From Riemerella anatipestifer (GTDB lineage: Bacteria > Bacteroidota > Bacteroidia > Flavobacteriales > Weeksellaceae), in NCBI RefSeq assembly GCF_009663465.1, contig NZ_QXHU01000004.1, positions 16,462 through 80,461 on the forward strand: a DNA stretch of 64,000 bases, in the 5' to 3' direction. Position 1 is the stretch's first letter; each line of letters begins with the position of its first letter. The notes under the pieces were generated by a model that was not told the origin of the DNA, did not search any database, and was given only the letters and a program-made list of their open reading frames with translations. A program made the position numbers and the translations under genes. Positions 28,070 to 35,681 of the stretch are shown here, piece after piece.

Positions 28070-28077
28070 TACTTTTG
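28070..28077 (+). promoter_or_regulatory. candidate -7 element of the aminotransferase gene
   Basis: TACTTTTG fits TAnnTTTG, 22 bases before the ATG. No TTG is visible at the usual spacing. Confidence 0.4.
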
Positions 28078-28099
28078 TGGCAAAAATAAATCATTAGCA

Positions 28100-29296
28100 A
28101 TGCCAAAAATATCAAACAGAGCAGCCAATATGCCTGCTTCCCCTATCCGAAAATTAGTACCTTACGCTTTAGCAGCAAAACAAAGAGGAACTAAAGTCTA
28201 TCACCTTAATATAGGTCAGCCCGATATAGAAACGCCAGAAACAGCACTCGCAGAACTGCAAAAGATTGACTTAAAGGTGCTAGAGTATTCGCTTTCAGAA
28301 GGGAACTTAGAGTATAGAAAGGCTTTAGAAAACTACTACCATAGTTTGGGCTTTACAGACTTAACTACGGATAACTTCATCGTTACCAATGGTGGTTCGG
28401 AGGCGTTGAACTTTGCACTTTCTACTTTATGTGATGAGGGTGATGAAATCATCATTCCAGAGCCTTATTATGCCAATTATAACGGTTTTTCTAACCATAT
28501 CAATGCTAAAGTAGTAGCGGTGCCGTCTTCTATAGAGAGCGGTTTTGCACTACCGAGCATAGAAGAATTTGAGAAAAAAATTACCGATAAAACCAGAGCG
28601 ATACTTATTTGTAACCCAGGCAACCCAACAGGCTATCTTTATACCAAAGAAGAGTTGAAACGATTAGCCGAAATTGCCCTTAAACACGACATTGTAGTTA
28701 TTTCCGATGAGGTGTACCGTGAATATGTTTATGATGGAGAGAAACAGACTTCGATGTTGGAGTTTCCTGAACTAGCAGAGAACTGTATCATCATAGACTC
28801 CGAGTCTAAAAGATACTCTATGTGTGGGGTAAGGATTGGCTTTATGGTTACCCGTTCTAAAGTGATTAAAGACGCCGCTATGAAATTTGCTCAAGCAAGG
28901 TTAAGCCCTGTATTGCTAGGACAGATTATTGCAGCGAAGGCTCACCAAAACGATGCGGCTTATATCCAAAGTGTAAGAGAAGAATACACCAAAAGAAGAA
29001 ACCTTTTAGTACAACTACTTAACGAGATACCAGGAGTTAATTGCCCGATGCCAAAAGGAGCATTTTATTGTATGGCAGAGCTGCCTATAGACGATGCCGA
29101 TAAGTTTGCACAATGGCTATTGGAGTCTTATTCTCATAACAACGAAACCATTATGGTGGCTCCAGCGGGAGGGTTTTATTCTAACCCAGAGTTAGGTAAA
29201 AAACAAGTGAGAATAGCCTATGTTCTCAAAGAAGAAGATTTAAAAAGAAGTGCAGAATTGCTTAAAGACGCGTTAGAAAAATACCAAGCTTTGTAG
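28100..29296 (+). CDS. class I/II pyridoxal phosphate-dependent aminotransferase
   Basis: A 398-residue fold-type I aminotransferase of the aspartate aminotransferase Ib group. Substrate and cofactor motifs in order: YHLNIGQPDIETP near the N-terminus, VTNGGSEALNFAL, NPGNPTGYLYTKEEL, VISDEVYREYVYDG, and the PLP Lys in SESKRYSMCGVRIGF (Lys237). The C-terminal Arg that binds the substrate carboxylate is in KQVRIAYVL. The exact amino donor cannot be told from sequence. Single-gene unit with its own terminator. Confidence 0.92.
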   Translation: MPKISNRAANMPASPIRKLVPYALAAKQRGTKVYHLNIGQPDIETPETALAELQKIDLKVLEYSLSEGNLEYRKALENYYHSLGFTDLTTDNFIVTNGGSEALNFALSTLCDEGDEIIIPEPYYANYNGFSNHINAKVVAVPSSIESGFALPSIEEFEKKITDKTRAILICNPGNPTGYLYTKEELKRLAEIALKHDIVVISDEVYREYVYDGEKQTSMLEFPELAENCIIIDSESKRYSMCGVRIGFMVTRSKVIKDAAMKFAQARLSPVLLGQIIAAKAHQNDAAYIQSVREEYTKRRNLLVQLLNEIPGVNCPMPKGAFYCMAELPIDDADKFAQWLLESYSHNNETIMVAPAGGFYSNPELGKKQVRIAYVLKEEDLKRSAELLKDALEKYQAL

Positions 29297-29313
29297 ATAA
29301 GATTTTAGTTTGC

Positions 29314-29350
29314 AAAAGCCGAGAGTTGTTTAGACTTTCGGCTTTTTTTA
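29314..29350 (+). terminator. terminator of the aminotransferase gene
   Basis: AAAAGCCGAGAG (29314-29325) pairs with CTTTCGGCTTTT (29335-29346), one G-U pair, followed by a T run. Confidence 0.75.
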
Positions 29351-29380
29351 TGGGGTAATTAAAAAACTTTCTCCAAACAC

Positions 29381-29411
29381 TTGCACACTTTGGCAAAAGA
29401 TGATAAGTTTG
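29381..29411 (+). promoter_or_regulatory. promoter of the first surface-protein leader
   Basis: TTG at 29381-29383, 20 bases, TAAGTTTG at 29404-29411. The copy at 62.9 kb has a promoter at the matching place with the same spacing. Start of transcription would be near 29418, about 490 bases before the surface-protein ATG. Confidence 0.6.
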
Positions 29412-29420
29412 TCCCGTTTT

Positions 29421-29567
<147 letters not shown>

Positions 29568-29605
29568 TAAAGCCTTTAGACTTTTATCGTTAATTATAAA
29601 TAGAG

Positions 29606-29629
29606 TTCCGCCAACTTTCGTTGGGGGCA
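29606..29629 (+). ncRNA. conserved leader hairpin 2 (first copy)
   Basis: CCAAC-TTTC-GTTGG at 29611-29624 in the block TTCCGCCAAC...TTGGGGGCA. The second copy reads CCAAT-CTTC-ATTGG, so the closing pair of the stem changes from C-G to T-A on both sides. Confidence 0.5.
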
Positions 29630-29706
29630 TTTTGAGTTTATACCATTCTAATTTTAGCTTTCATCAATATTGGCTAAAAGCACGCTTATCTCATAAACAT
29701 AATTGG

Positions 29707-29798
29707 TTCAAGAGTTCAAGGTTTAAGTTTCAAATATTCAAAGAGGTAACAGGACTATTGAACTACGAGCCCAGAACTTTAAACCTTGAACTCTTGAA
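29707..29798. repeat. TTCAAG-type inverted repeat
   Basis: A 20-base arm, TTCAAGAGTTCAAGGTTTAA at 29707-29726, is repeated in perfect inverted form at 29779-29798. The same 20-mer occurs at 63311-63330. Related shorter copies flank the four-helix bundle gene at 43.3-43.8 kb and fill 29826-29895. Confidence 0.85.
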
Positions 29799-29904
29799 TT
29801 TTGAACAGCTTCAGCTCCTTAAACCGAACCACCAACCTCTAAAACTTTAAACCTTAAACTTTAAACATTGAACTTTAAACCTTAAACTTTAAACAATACA
29901 TCTT

Positions 29905-30735
29905 ATGAAAACAGCAAAACTAAATGTATGTACCTTCCTATTTTTAGGTTTAGGACTTTCTACCACCTACGGGCAAGTAGGCATCAATACCTCTAGCCCC
30001 AAAGCCACCCTAGATGTGGAAGGTAAGGCATCAGATGCCGATGCTCTTGACGGGATTATTCCCCCTCGTTTAAAGGGGGCACAGTTGAGGAGTAAAACTT
30101 ATACCCCAGAACAGCAAGGCGCTATCGTCTATGTTACGGAGACGGAAACCTCCCCGTCGGGACAAACGGCGAATGTTACCAATGCTGGGTACTATTATTT
30201 TGATGGTTCCTCGTGGCAAAAATTTTCTGGAAATGCTTCTACTTATACTCCATCAGAAACGGTGAAAATAGAGGGGGCAGAGTTGCGAAGAGCGGCTTTA
30301 ACGGGAGATGTTACCGCCAATTTGAACAGCAATGATACCAAAGTAACTAAAATACAAGGCAAAGAGGTCTCGGCTACCCCGCCCCGATTAGGGCAGCTAT
30401 TGGTATGGAATGGTACGCAATGGACGCCTACGGGCGGTTTACGGGTGGTTTCACCTTTAAATGGTATTGATGCCAGCGGCAAAGTTACGCTTGAAGCTAC
30501 GGACAATGGCGGCTATGTGTATGTGAACAGTACCACCGCAACTACCGTTGAAGTTCCAAATGCTTTGCCTGTGGGGTTTAGTTGTGTGATTGTTCAAAAT
30601 AATACAGGGCAGGTAAAGGTTTTGGGAGCTATGTCAAGTGCAAGAGGGGTGATGACGAGAGGGCAATATTCGGCTATTGGTATCATTAAGGATACGGGGA
30701 CTACGGTAACTATTACGGGGGACGCCGTTAACTAA
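29905..30735 (+). CDS. VGIN-type surface protein with tail fibre-like repeats
   Basis: A 276-residue exported protein: signal peptide ending TTYGQ, then QVGINTSSPKATLDVEGK, the N-terminal signature of many flavobacterial surface or tail fibre-like proteins. The middle has GYYYFDGSSWQKFSG and ALTGDVTANLNSN, then LLVWNGTQWTPTGG, motifs shared with phage tail fibre shafts. The C-terminal part is a beta-rich domain with no recognised family. The base composition is visibly more GC-rich than the housekeeping genes around. It is followed 23 bases later by a FISUMP-domain gene, so the two are probably one operon behind the long leader. Confidence 0.75.
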   Translation: MKTAKLNVCTFLFLGLGLSTTYGQVGINTSSPKATLDVEGKASDADALDGIIPPRLKGAQLRSKTYTPEQQGAIVYVTETETSPSGQTANVTNAGYYYFDGSSWQKFSGNASTYTPSETVKIEGAELRRAALTGDVTANLNSNDTKVTKIQGKEVSATPPRLGQLLVWNGTQWTPTGGLRVVSPLNGIDASGKVTLEATDNGGYVYVNSTTATTVEVPNALPVGFSCVIVQNNTGQVKVLGAMSSARGVMTRGQYSAIGIIKDTGTTVTITGDAVN

Positions 30736-30758
30736 ATAGATGTTAAAAAAAGAAAACA

Positions 30759-32177
30759 ATGAAACCAAATAGATTTTATTTATACAGTTTAGTATTGGTG
30801 TTTCTTCCTCTTATGGGGTACTCCCAAGTGGTATTGCAGGCGTTAGAAGCCTATAATAATATAACATTTGAGAGTGGGAAGAAGCGCATCGCTTCAATTT
30901 ACGATGCCGACTATTTACCATATAATATAGACCCTCGTTCGGAAGCTCTTTGGCAAAGGGATATTCCTGCGGACGGCACTCCAGACCCCTTGATAAACCA
31001 TCAAGGAAAAATAACAACAACGGGATTCCAAGTAGGGATTCCTGTTAGTGTATTAAAGGACGGCACTCTTCCCGCTTACAGCGTGGATATTACCGTACCA
31101 GCCGCCCACACAGAAGATGGCAATAGCAGAACCCTTCGCTTTTCGTGGCAAGAACAACCTGTTATCGCTACAGGTGCTATAGGTGGTACAACTTACATTG
31201 TGGCGACCATCCGTTCATTAGAGGGGGATTTGCTGATTAAGAAATTGGATATGAATATGGGGTTTGGTGCTGATGTAGAGGGATTGTTGCTAGGAACATT
31301 CAACTATCCCGACCGTTATGCAGGAGCGGGGCAGTTTGTTACCACCACCGCTGAATATAAGCTTTATGCGGTAACGGGGATTCCCGACCGTTGCTTTGGG
31401 AAGACCACTGCGGCTTGTGTAGGCTACGGAGCTGGTGCTAGGGAACACGATTTTATCTATACGCCCGTGTTGGGTCCAGATGGTAAAGTTTGGCTGAGCA
31501 ACAACCTTGGGGCGGAGTATGCTAGGTATGGCTCAGTTGTTTTTGACCCTGCTGCCCAAGCAGGAACTCGTGAAAACTCATGGAGCCGGCCACTAGTATA
31601 TCCAACCGTAGAGCAAATCCAACTTGATTATTTTGCTTATGGTTCATTATTCCAGTGGCAGCGTAACCCCGATGGACACGAGCTTATTGAGCCGAGAATT
31701 GATAGGAGAAGATTAAATTTTGATAGGACTGATATTCTATCAACTTCATGGACAAAACCTGGTTCTAAATGGACAATGAGTTCTACTCCAAACTATTCGT
31801 GGGTAACTAATGATTTAACGCAGCAAGGACCTCATACCTTGTGGCAGTCTGGGGGAGCCACTAATCCGTGTCCATCAGGATACCATGTACCTACTCGTGA
31901 AGAGATGCAGGCACTGCATATTGCTATTGATGGAGCCACAATAAGTGCGAATACTAAGTTGAGAGGAGAGAGAGTTCTCCGATTAACTGAAGGAGACAGG
32001 ATAAGTACGCCAAATGGGTATATTGACGTAGTTCCAGGTAATAATGGTTGGTATTGGACCTCATCACATTCAGGTACTAATGCCAGCTATTTATCGTGGA
32101 ATAGATATGGATATGCAATAAGCGAAAATGATGGTTGGCAACGAATAGCTATGAGTATTCGTTGCATCAAAGATTAG
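30759..32177 (+). CDS. FISUMP-domain exported protein
   Basis: A 472-residue exported protein with signal peptide ending LMGYSQ. The C-terminal half carries the FISUMP (Fibrobacter succinogenes major paralogous) pattern: GPDGKVWLSNNLGAEYARYG, NPCPSGYHVPTREEMQAL, WYWTSSHSGTNASYLSW and the ending AMSIRCIKD. Such proteins are surface or secreted and of unknown ligand. The first two thirds are GC-rich like the preceding gene, while the stretch from about 31680 is closer to the local background, which hints at a separately acquired C-terminal domain. Confidence 0.8.
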   Translation: MKPNRFYLYSLVLVFLPLMGYSQVVLQALEAYNNITFESGKKRIASIYDADYLPYNIDPRSEALWQRDIPADGTPDPLINHQGKITTTGFQVGIPVSVLKDGTLPAYSVDITVPAAHTEDGNSRTLRFSWQEQPVIATGAIGGTTYIVATIRSLEGDLLIKKLDMNMGFGADVEGLLLGTFNYPDRYAGAGQFVTTTAEYKLYAVTGIPDRCFGKTTAACVGYGAGAREHDFIYTPVLGPDGKVWLSNNLGAEYARYGSVVFDPAAQAGTRENSWSRPLVYPTVEQIQLDYFAYGSLFQWQRNPDGHELIEPRIDRRRLNFDRTDILSTSWTKPGSKWTMSSTPNYSWVTNDLTQQGPHTLWQSGGATNPCPSGYHVPTREEMQALHIAIDGATISANTKLRGERVLRLTEGDRISTPNGYIDVVPGNNGWYWTSSHSGTNASYLSWNRYGYAISENDGWQRIAMSIRCIKD

Positions 32178-32238
32178 CAAACTTTAGAAATTAGAACTTT
32201 ATTATAAAAAAAATGTTTAACCTTTAAAAATAGTTATT

Positions 32239-32625
32239 ATGCCTATTAAGTACAATGTAGTCCAAAAGGCTAATCCCTCCAAAAGAGAGGAGAAAAAGTG
32301 GTACGCCTCTGCCAAAGCCGATGGCGAAGTTAGTTTCAAAGCCCTAAGCAAAGAAATTGCCCAAGGCTCCACCACCGTAAGCGATACCGATGTGTTGGCG
32401 GTACTCAACGACCTTATTAAATCCCTATCCCGCCACTTATCCGATGGTAAAATCGTAAGGTTAGGAGAATTTGGGGCGTTTCAAGTCAGCCTTTCTTCCA
32501 ACGGCGAGGAGGAAGAAAGCAAAGTAACCGCCGCAAGCATCAAAAACTCCAAAATTGTCTTCCGCCCAGGGGAAGACCTGCGTAATATGCTCGCAACGGC
32601 AAAGTATGAGAAGTATAGTAAATAG
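32239..32625 (+). CDS. HU/DNABII-family DNA-binding protein
   Basis: A 128-residue protein of the larger HU-like type found in Bacteroidota. The HU fold is seen in VSFKALSKEIAQGSTTVSDTDVLAVLNDL, ALSRHLSDG-type LIKSLSRHLSDGKIVRLGEF and IVFRPGEDLRNML. The N-terminal 25 residues (IKYNVVQKANPSKREEKKW) are the usual extension of this subfamily. It probably bends or packages DNA. Its position after two surface-protein genes and before a toxin-antitoxin cluster does not define a specific role. Confidence 0.9.
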   Translation: MPIKYNVVQKANPSKREEKKWYASAKADGEVSFKALSKEIAQGSTTVSDTDVLAVLNDLIKSLSRHLSDGKIVRLGEFGAFQVSLSSNGEEEESKVTAASIKNSKIVFRPGEDLRNMLATAKYEKYSK

Positions 32626-32646
32626 GAGCAATCCTACTTCAAACGG

Positions 32647-32683
32647 AAAATCTGCCAACCTTTGGTTGGCAGATTTTGTTTTT
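32647..32683 (+). terminator. terminator of the HU-like gene
   Basis: AAAATCTGCCAACC (32647-32660), loop TTT, and its perfect complement at 32664-32677, followed by GTTTTTTG. Confidence 0.85.
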
Positions 32684-32861
32684 TGTGGTTATCATTTAAA
32701 GTGGTTTTAAAATGGTCTTTGGAGATAAATGTGTATATAGACCTAGGTATTGCCGAAGGCGGGGCTTCTTAACACCCAACCTCAACTGAAATACCACACT
32801 TCAAAAGAAAACAAAATTTTATAAAAAAGCAATTAACCAATACCTTGTTATCTGTGTTTTT

Positions 32862-33185
32862 TTAATCCACAAAAGTTTCTTTTATTACCTGTTTTACTGC
32901 TTTGACTTCTTTTTCAGACAATTCACCAAATATTTTCGTTATTCTTTTTCTGTCAACAGTTCTAATCTGATCTATCATTGTCCAACCTTTTGTATTACCA
33001 CTTTTGATTTCAACTCGTGTAGGGTAATTTTTGGAACTGCTGGTTATCGGAGCAATGATGATTGTTTGAAGATATTTATTCATCTCATTTGGAGATAAAA
33101 TAATACTTGGTCTAGTCTTCTTAACTTCGCTTCCAACTGTCGGGTCGAGATTCACTAACACTATTTGATATTGTTTTAGCTCCAT
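32862..33185 (-). CDS. mazF: PemK/MazF family toxin
   Basis: A 107-residue toxin of the MazF/PemK endoribonuclease family, which cuts cellular mRNA at short motifs. Diagnostic stretches are YQIVLVNLDPTVGSEVKKTRPSIIL-type opening (residues 5-29), IIIAPITSS and GWTMIDQIRTVDRKRI, which contains the conserved catalytic-region residues. It overlaps the antitoxin gene upstream by 10 bases, the standard arrangement for this type II module. Confidence 0.9.
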   Translation of the reverse strand: MELKQYQIVLVNLDPTVGSEVKKTRPSIILSPNEMNKYLQTIIIAPITSSSKNYPTRVEIKSGNTKGWTMIDQIRTVDRKRITKIFGELSEKEVKAVKQVIKETFVD

Positions 33186-33421
33186 TCGTCAAAATTTTCA
33201 TCATCAAAAACATCATCAATCAAGAGTTGGTCGTCACCATTATCATTCATTTGCTTGAAAGCCTCTTCCCAACCTTTTCTTGGTTCTGCTTTAGGTTTTA
33301 AAATTATAAAACCTTTTTTAAGAATAATCTCTATCTTGTCTTGAATATTATATTTTTCAAGGATTGTTTTTGAAAGTCTTATTCCTTTTGAGTTTCCAAT
33401 ATTTACTACAGATAGTTCCAT
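33176..33421 (-). CDS. mazE: MazE-type AbrB-fold antitoxin
   Basis: An 81-residue protein with the swapped-hairpin DNA-binding fold: VVNIGNSKGIRLSKTILEKY followed by KIEIILKKGFIILKPK. The acidic C-terminal tail (DDQLLIDDVFDDENFDEW) is the part that wraps the toxin. The start overlaps nothing upstream. A dyad TGTAAT-N9-ATTACA lies 13-33 bases before the start (33434-33454) and may be its operator. Confidence 0.88.
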   Translation of the reverse strand: MELSVVNIGNSKGIRLSKTILEKYNIQDKIEIILKKGFIILKPKAEPRKGWEEAFKQMNDNGDDQLLIDDVFDDENFDEWS

Positions 33422-33433
33422 AATCTAATCATT

Positions 33434-33454
33434 TGTAATCACAAAGTAATTACA
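33434..33454. promoter_or_regulatory. candidate MazE operator
   Basis: TGTAAT (33434-33439) and ATTACA (33449-33454) form a dyad with 9-base spacer just upstream of the antitoxin-toxin pair, as expected for an autoregulated module. Only 6 bases per arm, so modest support. Confidence 0.35.
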
Positions 33455-33514
33455 TTTATTCTAATTATGCAAGTTATTTTGTTTAAATGTTGTTGTGCGT
33501 TCGGCATATCTTAT

Positions 33515-33823
33515 CTAGTATGCTAATTTCTTATTATTCAACTCTACATTAAAATTTACCTTTGCTCCTAAAGCTTCAAATACTTTCAAAATTGTGGTAA
33601 ACCTTGCATCTGTTGTGCTGTTTTCTATTTTAGAAATCTGTGCTTTTTTAACCCCCACAAGAGCTCCTAATTCTTCTTGTGTCAAATTACGTTCTTGTCG
33701 AGCTTGTTTGATAGCCTGCCCCAATAAGTCAAGGCGAAGTTCGTTTTCAAATTCGTTCCGTTTTTTTGTTCCTTTTTTACCAATATACTTATCAGTCAAT
33801 TCCTCTAAACTATAGGTCTTCAT
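33515..33823 (-). CDS. XRE-family antitoxin (HigA-like)
   Basis: A 102-residue protein with a helix-turn-helix of the Cro/cI type in the second half: IKQARQERNLTQEELGALVG followed by KKAQISKIENSTTDARF. It is placed 3 bases after the toxin gene on the same strand, giving the toxin-first order of HigBA modules. It would neutralise the toxin and repress the shared promoter. Confidence 0.88.
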   Translation of the reverse strand: MKTYSLEELTDKYIGKKGTKKRNEFENELRLDLLGQAIKQARQERNLTQEELGALVGVKKAQISKIENSTTDARFTTILKVFEALGAKVNFNVELNNKKLAY

Positions 33824-33826
33824 TGC

Positions 33827-34168
33827 TTATAATTTTTCGTTAAAATATTTCTCCCTTAAAATTTCTGCTCTTTTAATTTCATTTTTTGGAATCTTGTCTG
33901 TTTTCTTAATCAGTCCGTGAGTAGAAATAACAACCGTGTCTTTTTTATCCGTTTTATCCCAAAATGCAAAAAGTCGATAATATGTTTTGTTATATTTTGT
34001 CCTAAATTCCCATATTTCATCTTGCAATTTTTTGAATAATTCCTTATCATTCGTACTTCGAGCTTTCCAAATATTATAAACAATTTTATCTCTCGTCTTT
34101 TCATCTAACCCATCCAAAAAAACTTTCGCTTCTTCTAAAAATTCGATACGAAATCTGTATTTGTTCAT
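33827..34168 (-). CDS. RelE/HigB-superfamily toxin
   Basis: A 113-residue RelE-fold toxin with KYRFRIEFLEEAKVFLDGL-type opening, ELFKKLQDEIWEFRTKYN and TYYRLFAFWDKTDKKDTVV, ending in the common KKTDKIPKNEIKRAEIL stretch. Members cleave ribosome-bound mRNA. Toxin-first order with the XRE antitoxin downstream. Complete and undamaged. Confidence 0.88.
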   Translation of the reverse strand: MNKYRFRIEFLEEAKVFLDGLDEKTRDKIVYNIWKARSTNDKELFKKLQDEIWEFRTKYNKTYYRLFAFWDKTDKKDTVVISTHGLIKKTDKIPKNEIKRAEILREKYFNEKL

Positions 34169-34192
34169 TCATTATCACTTTTCGGTAAAAGT

Positions 34193-34223
34193 AATAGTTT
34201 CCTATTTAAGAAACAAATAGTTT
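34193..34223. promoter_or_regulatory. candidate operator of the minus-strand HigBA module
   Basis: GTTTC-N8-GAAAC (34197-34214) lies within two direct AATAGTTT repeats (34193-34200, 34216-34223), 25-55 bases upstream of the toxin start. Support is by position and symmetry only. Confidence 0.3.
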
Positions 34224-34306
34224 TGGTAGAAATTTTATTTTTAGTGATTTATTATCACATAATTCTAACGCACAACTGTACTTTATAGGCAATGCTTCCA
34301 AAAATT

Positions 34307-34336
34307 TTGACTGTTGTAACTTTTATATTACATTTG
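34307..34336 (+). promoter_or_regulatory. promoter of the frameshifted toxin gene
   Basis: TTG 34307-34309, 19 bases, TACATTTG 34329-34336, then ATG at 34341. Confidence 0.6.
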
Positions 34337-34340
34337 TGGA

Positions 34341-34695
34341 ATGAAAGTTAGAGAGGTTATTGCTTTTAAAAAACTATTTTGAAGATTTTCTTGTTGAACA
34401 GCTTACGAAAGTTCAAGATAAAATCTTTAAGATAATTGAGGCAATAGAAACTTTGGAAAGGATTCCGAGTAACTATCTTAAACATATTACAGGCACTAAA
34501 GGTCTGTATGAAGCTCGGATTCAATTAGCCTCGAATATTTGGCGAGTATTTTGTTTTTTTGATAATGATAGATTAGTTATTCTGCTTAATGGTTTTCAGA
34601 AAAAAACACAGAAATCACCAAAAAATGAAATTGAGAAAGCAATAAAATTAATGGAAGAATACTTTAACAATAAACGCAAGAAAAATGAATACTAG
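34341..34695 (+). pseudogene. HigB/RelE-type toxin with frameshift in an A tract
   Basis: From ATG 34341 the frame reads MKVREVIAFKKLF and stops at 34380. The remaining toxin sequence, starting KNYFEDFLVEQL, is in the +1 frame to 34695 and contains IYEARIQL-type GLYEARIQLASNIWRVFCFFD and the ending FQKKTQKSPKNEIEKA. Removing one A from the six-A run 34368-34373 restores a continuous gene of about 117 codons. A TTG at 34360 could start a protein lacking the first ten residues. It is inactive, slippage-dependent or truncated; an assembly error is also possible. Confidence 0.75.
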
Positions 34696-34975
34696 AAGCT
34701 GGAAAGAAATTAAAGACAATGTATACGGCAAAGCTGGAACAGACAGAAGAGACCAGCTTGATAGAGATTTTGAAAGTTTTAAAATCGGTTTACAACTCAG
34801 AAAAGCTAGAGAAGAAAAGAATTTAACACAATTAGAACTTGCCGAAATAGTGAATAAAAAGCGAGAATACATTTCCAGAATTGAGAATAATGGAAGTAAT
34901 CTAACGCTTAAAACTTTATTTGACATTGTTGAAAAGGGACTTGGTGGAAAAGTGAAAATATCTATTGAGGTATAA
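34685..34975 (+). CDS. XRE-family antitoxin (HigA-like)
   Basis: A 96-residue Cro/cI-type protein: LQLRKAREEKNLTQLELAEI followed by NKKREYISRIENNGSNLTL. It overlaps the end of the frameshifted toxin gene by 11 bases and is itself intact. Shared architecture with the antitoxin at 33515 is clear, though the two differ in sequence. Confidence 0.88.
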   Translation: MNTRSWKEIKDNVYGKAGTDRRDQLDRDFESFKIGLQLRKAREEKNLTQLELAEIVNKKREYISRIENNGSNLTLKTLFDIVEKGLGGKVKISIEV

Positions 34976-35115
34976 TATCGCTGCCTGTAACATAGTATTT
35001 GCAAAAGACGGGGTTAAGTGTTTAGTTGAAAGTTTAGTTATATTTATCCGCTTCGGTTTGGACTAAATTGAACTATGGGTTTAATTTAGTCCGCCTTTCG
35101 CAAATACTTTTTCCG

Positions 35116-35263
35116 TTTAGTTTGACCCAAAAGTACCAAAAAGTCAAGAGCAAAGGTTAGGTTTGGCTCCGCCGAACCACTGCGTTAGGTTTCATCAAGG
35201 AAAAGAAGGGAGATAAATATATATGTACTTTTAGCTTGACCTAAAAGTACCAAAAAGTCAAGA
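35116..35263. repeat. 34-base direct repeat pair
   Basis: Copies at 35116-35149 and 35230-35263 share TTTAG, TTGACC and AAAAGTACCAAAAAGTCAAG with two mismatches, 114 bases apart. Confidence 0.8.
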
Positions 35264-35280
35264 CTAGAAAACTACGGCTA

Positions 35281-35382
35281 AAAATGAGGTGTCCATTCTA
35301 AAAGCCCTAGAACTCACGCCAAGGCTAAGCCCTACGCTTGTTCAGACAATAGACCTTTTTTAACGAATGGACGCCTCATTTT
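35281..35382. repeat. 18-base inverted repeat
   Basis: AAAATGAGGTGTCCATTC (35281-35298) and its complement with one mismatch (35365-35382) enclose 66 bases. Confidence 0.75.
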
Positions 35383-35500
35383 CTTAACACCTTCGTTTCC
35401 TTAGGTTGGAGAATGGAATAGTGATAATTAGGCGTTGTTCCAAACAGGCTTTGGTAGAGGCGGTTAAGGCGGGTGTCAAAAACGCTTCGATGTTTTCTCC

Positions 35501-35540
35501 AAAACGCTTCGACGAGTTTGCAAACTCGTCGAAGCGTTTT
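35501..35540. repeat. 40-base perfect palindrome
   Basis: AAAACGCTTCGACGAGTTTG is followed at once by its perfect complement, ending in a T run on the plus strand. A further AAAACGCTTCGA half-copy occurs at 35479-35490. It could be a terminator, a cruciform or a protein binding site. Confidence 0.9.
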
Positions 35541-35681
35541 TATGAAAATGTTGGGACATTTTTTCAACTCACTTTAGAGCTTTTACAAAAAATGAAAAGA
35601 GCAGGTCTTGTATAGGTTTTATTATCGGTATTTTTTGTATTTTAGCGAACTATTTTTAGAAAAAGCAAATTTTTTATCAAG

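Larger units (their letters stand above)
34976..35681. other. 706-base gene-poor stretch before ileS
   Basis: No gene could be supported. It contains two 34-base direct repeats, an 18-base inverted repeat and a 40-base perfect palindrome, listed separately. Open frames of 69 (plus, 35406-35615) and 63 codons (minus, 35376-35567) run through the palindrome but neither has a recognisable family or start context. The end holds the ileS leader. Confidence 0.6.

Noticed and set aside
35406..35615. 69-codon plus-strand frame and 63-codon minus-strand frame through the 40-base palindrome
   Set aside because: Both exist because of the palindrome and its half-copy; no family, start context or promoter. 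Kept as repeat only.
34976..35681. T-box or other amino-acid leader upstream of ileS
   Set aside because: No T-box consensus was found and Bacteroidota are not known to use T-boxes; the repeats do not resemble it.
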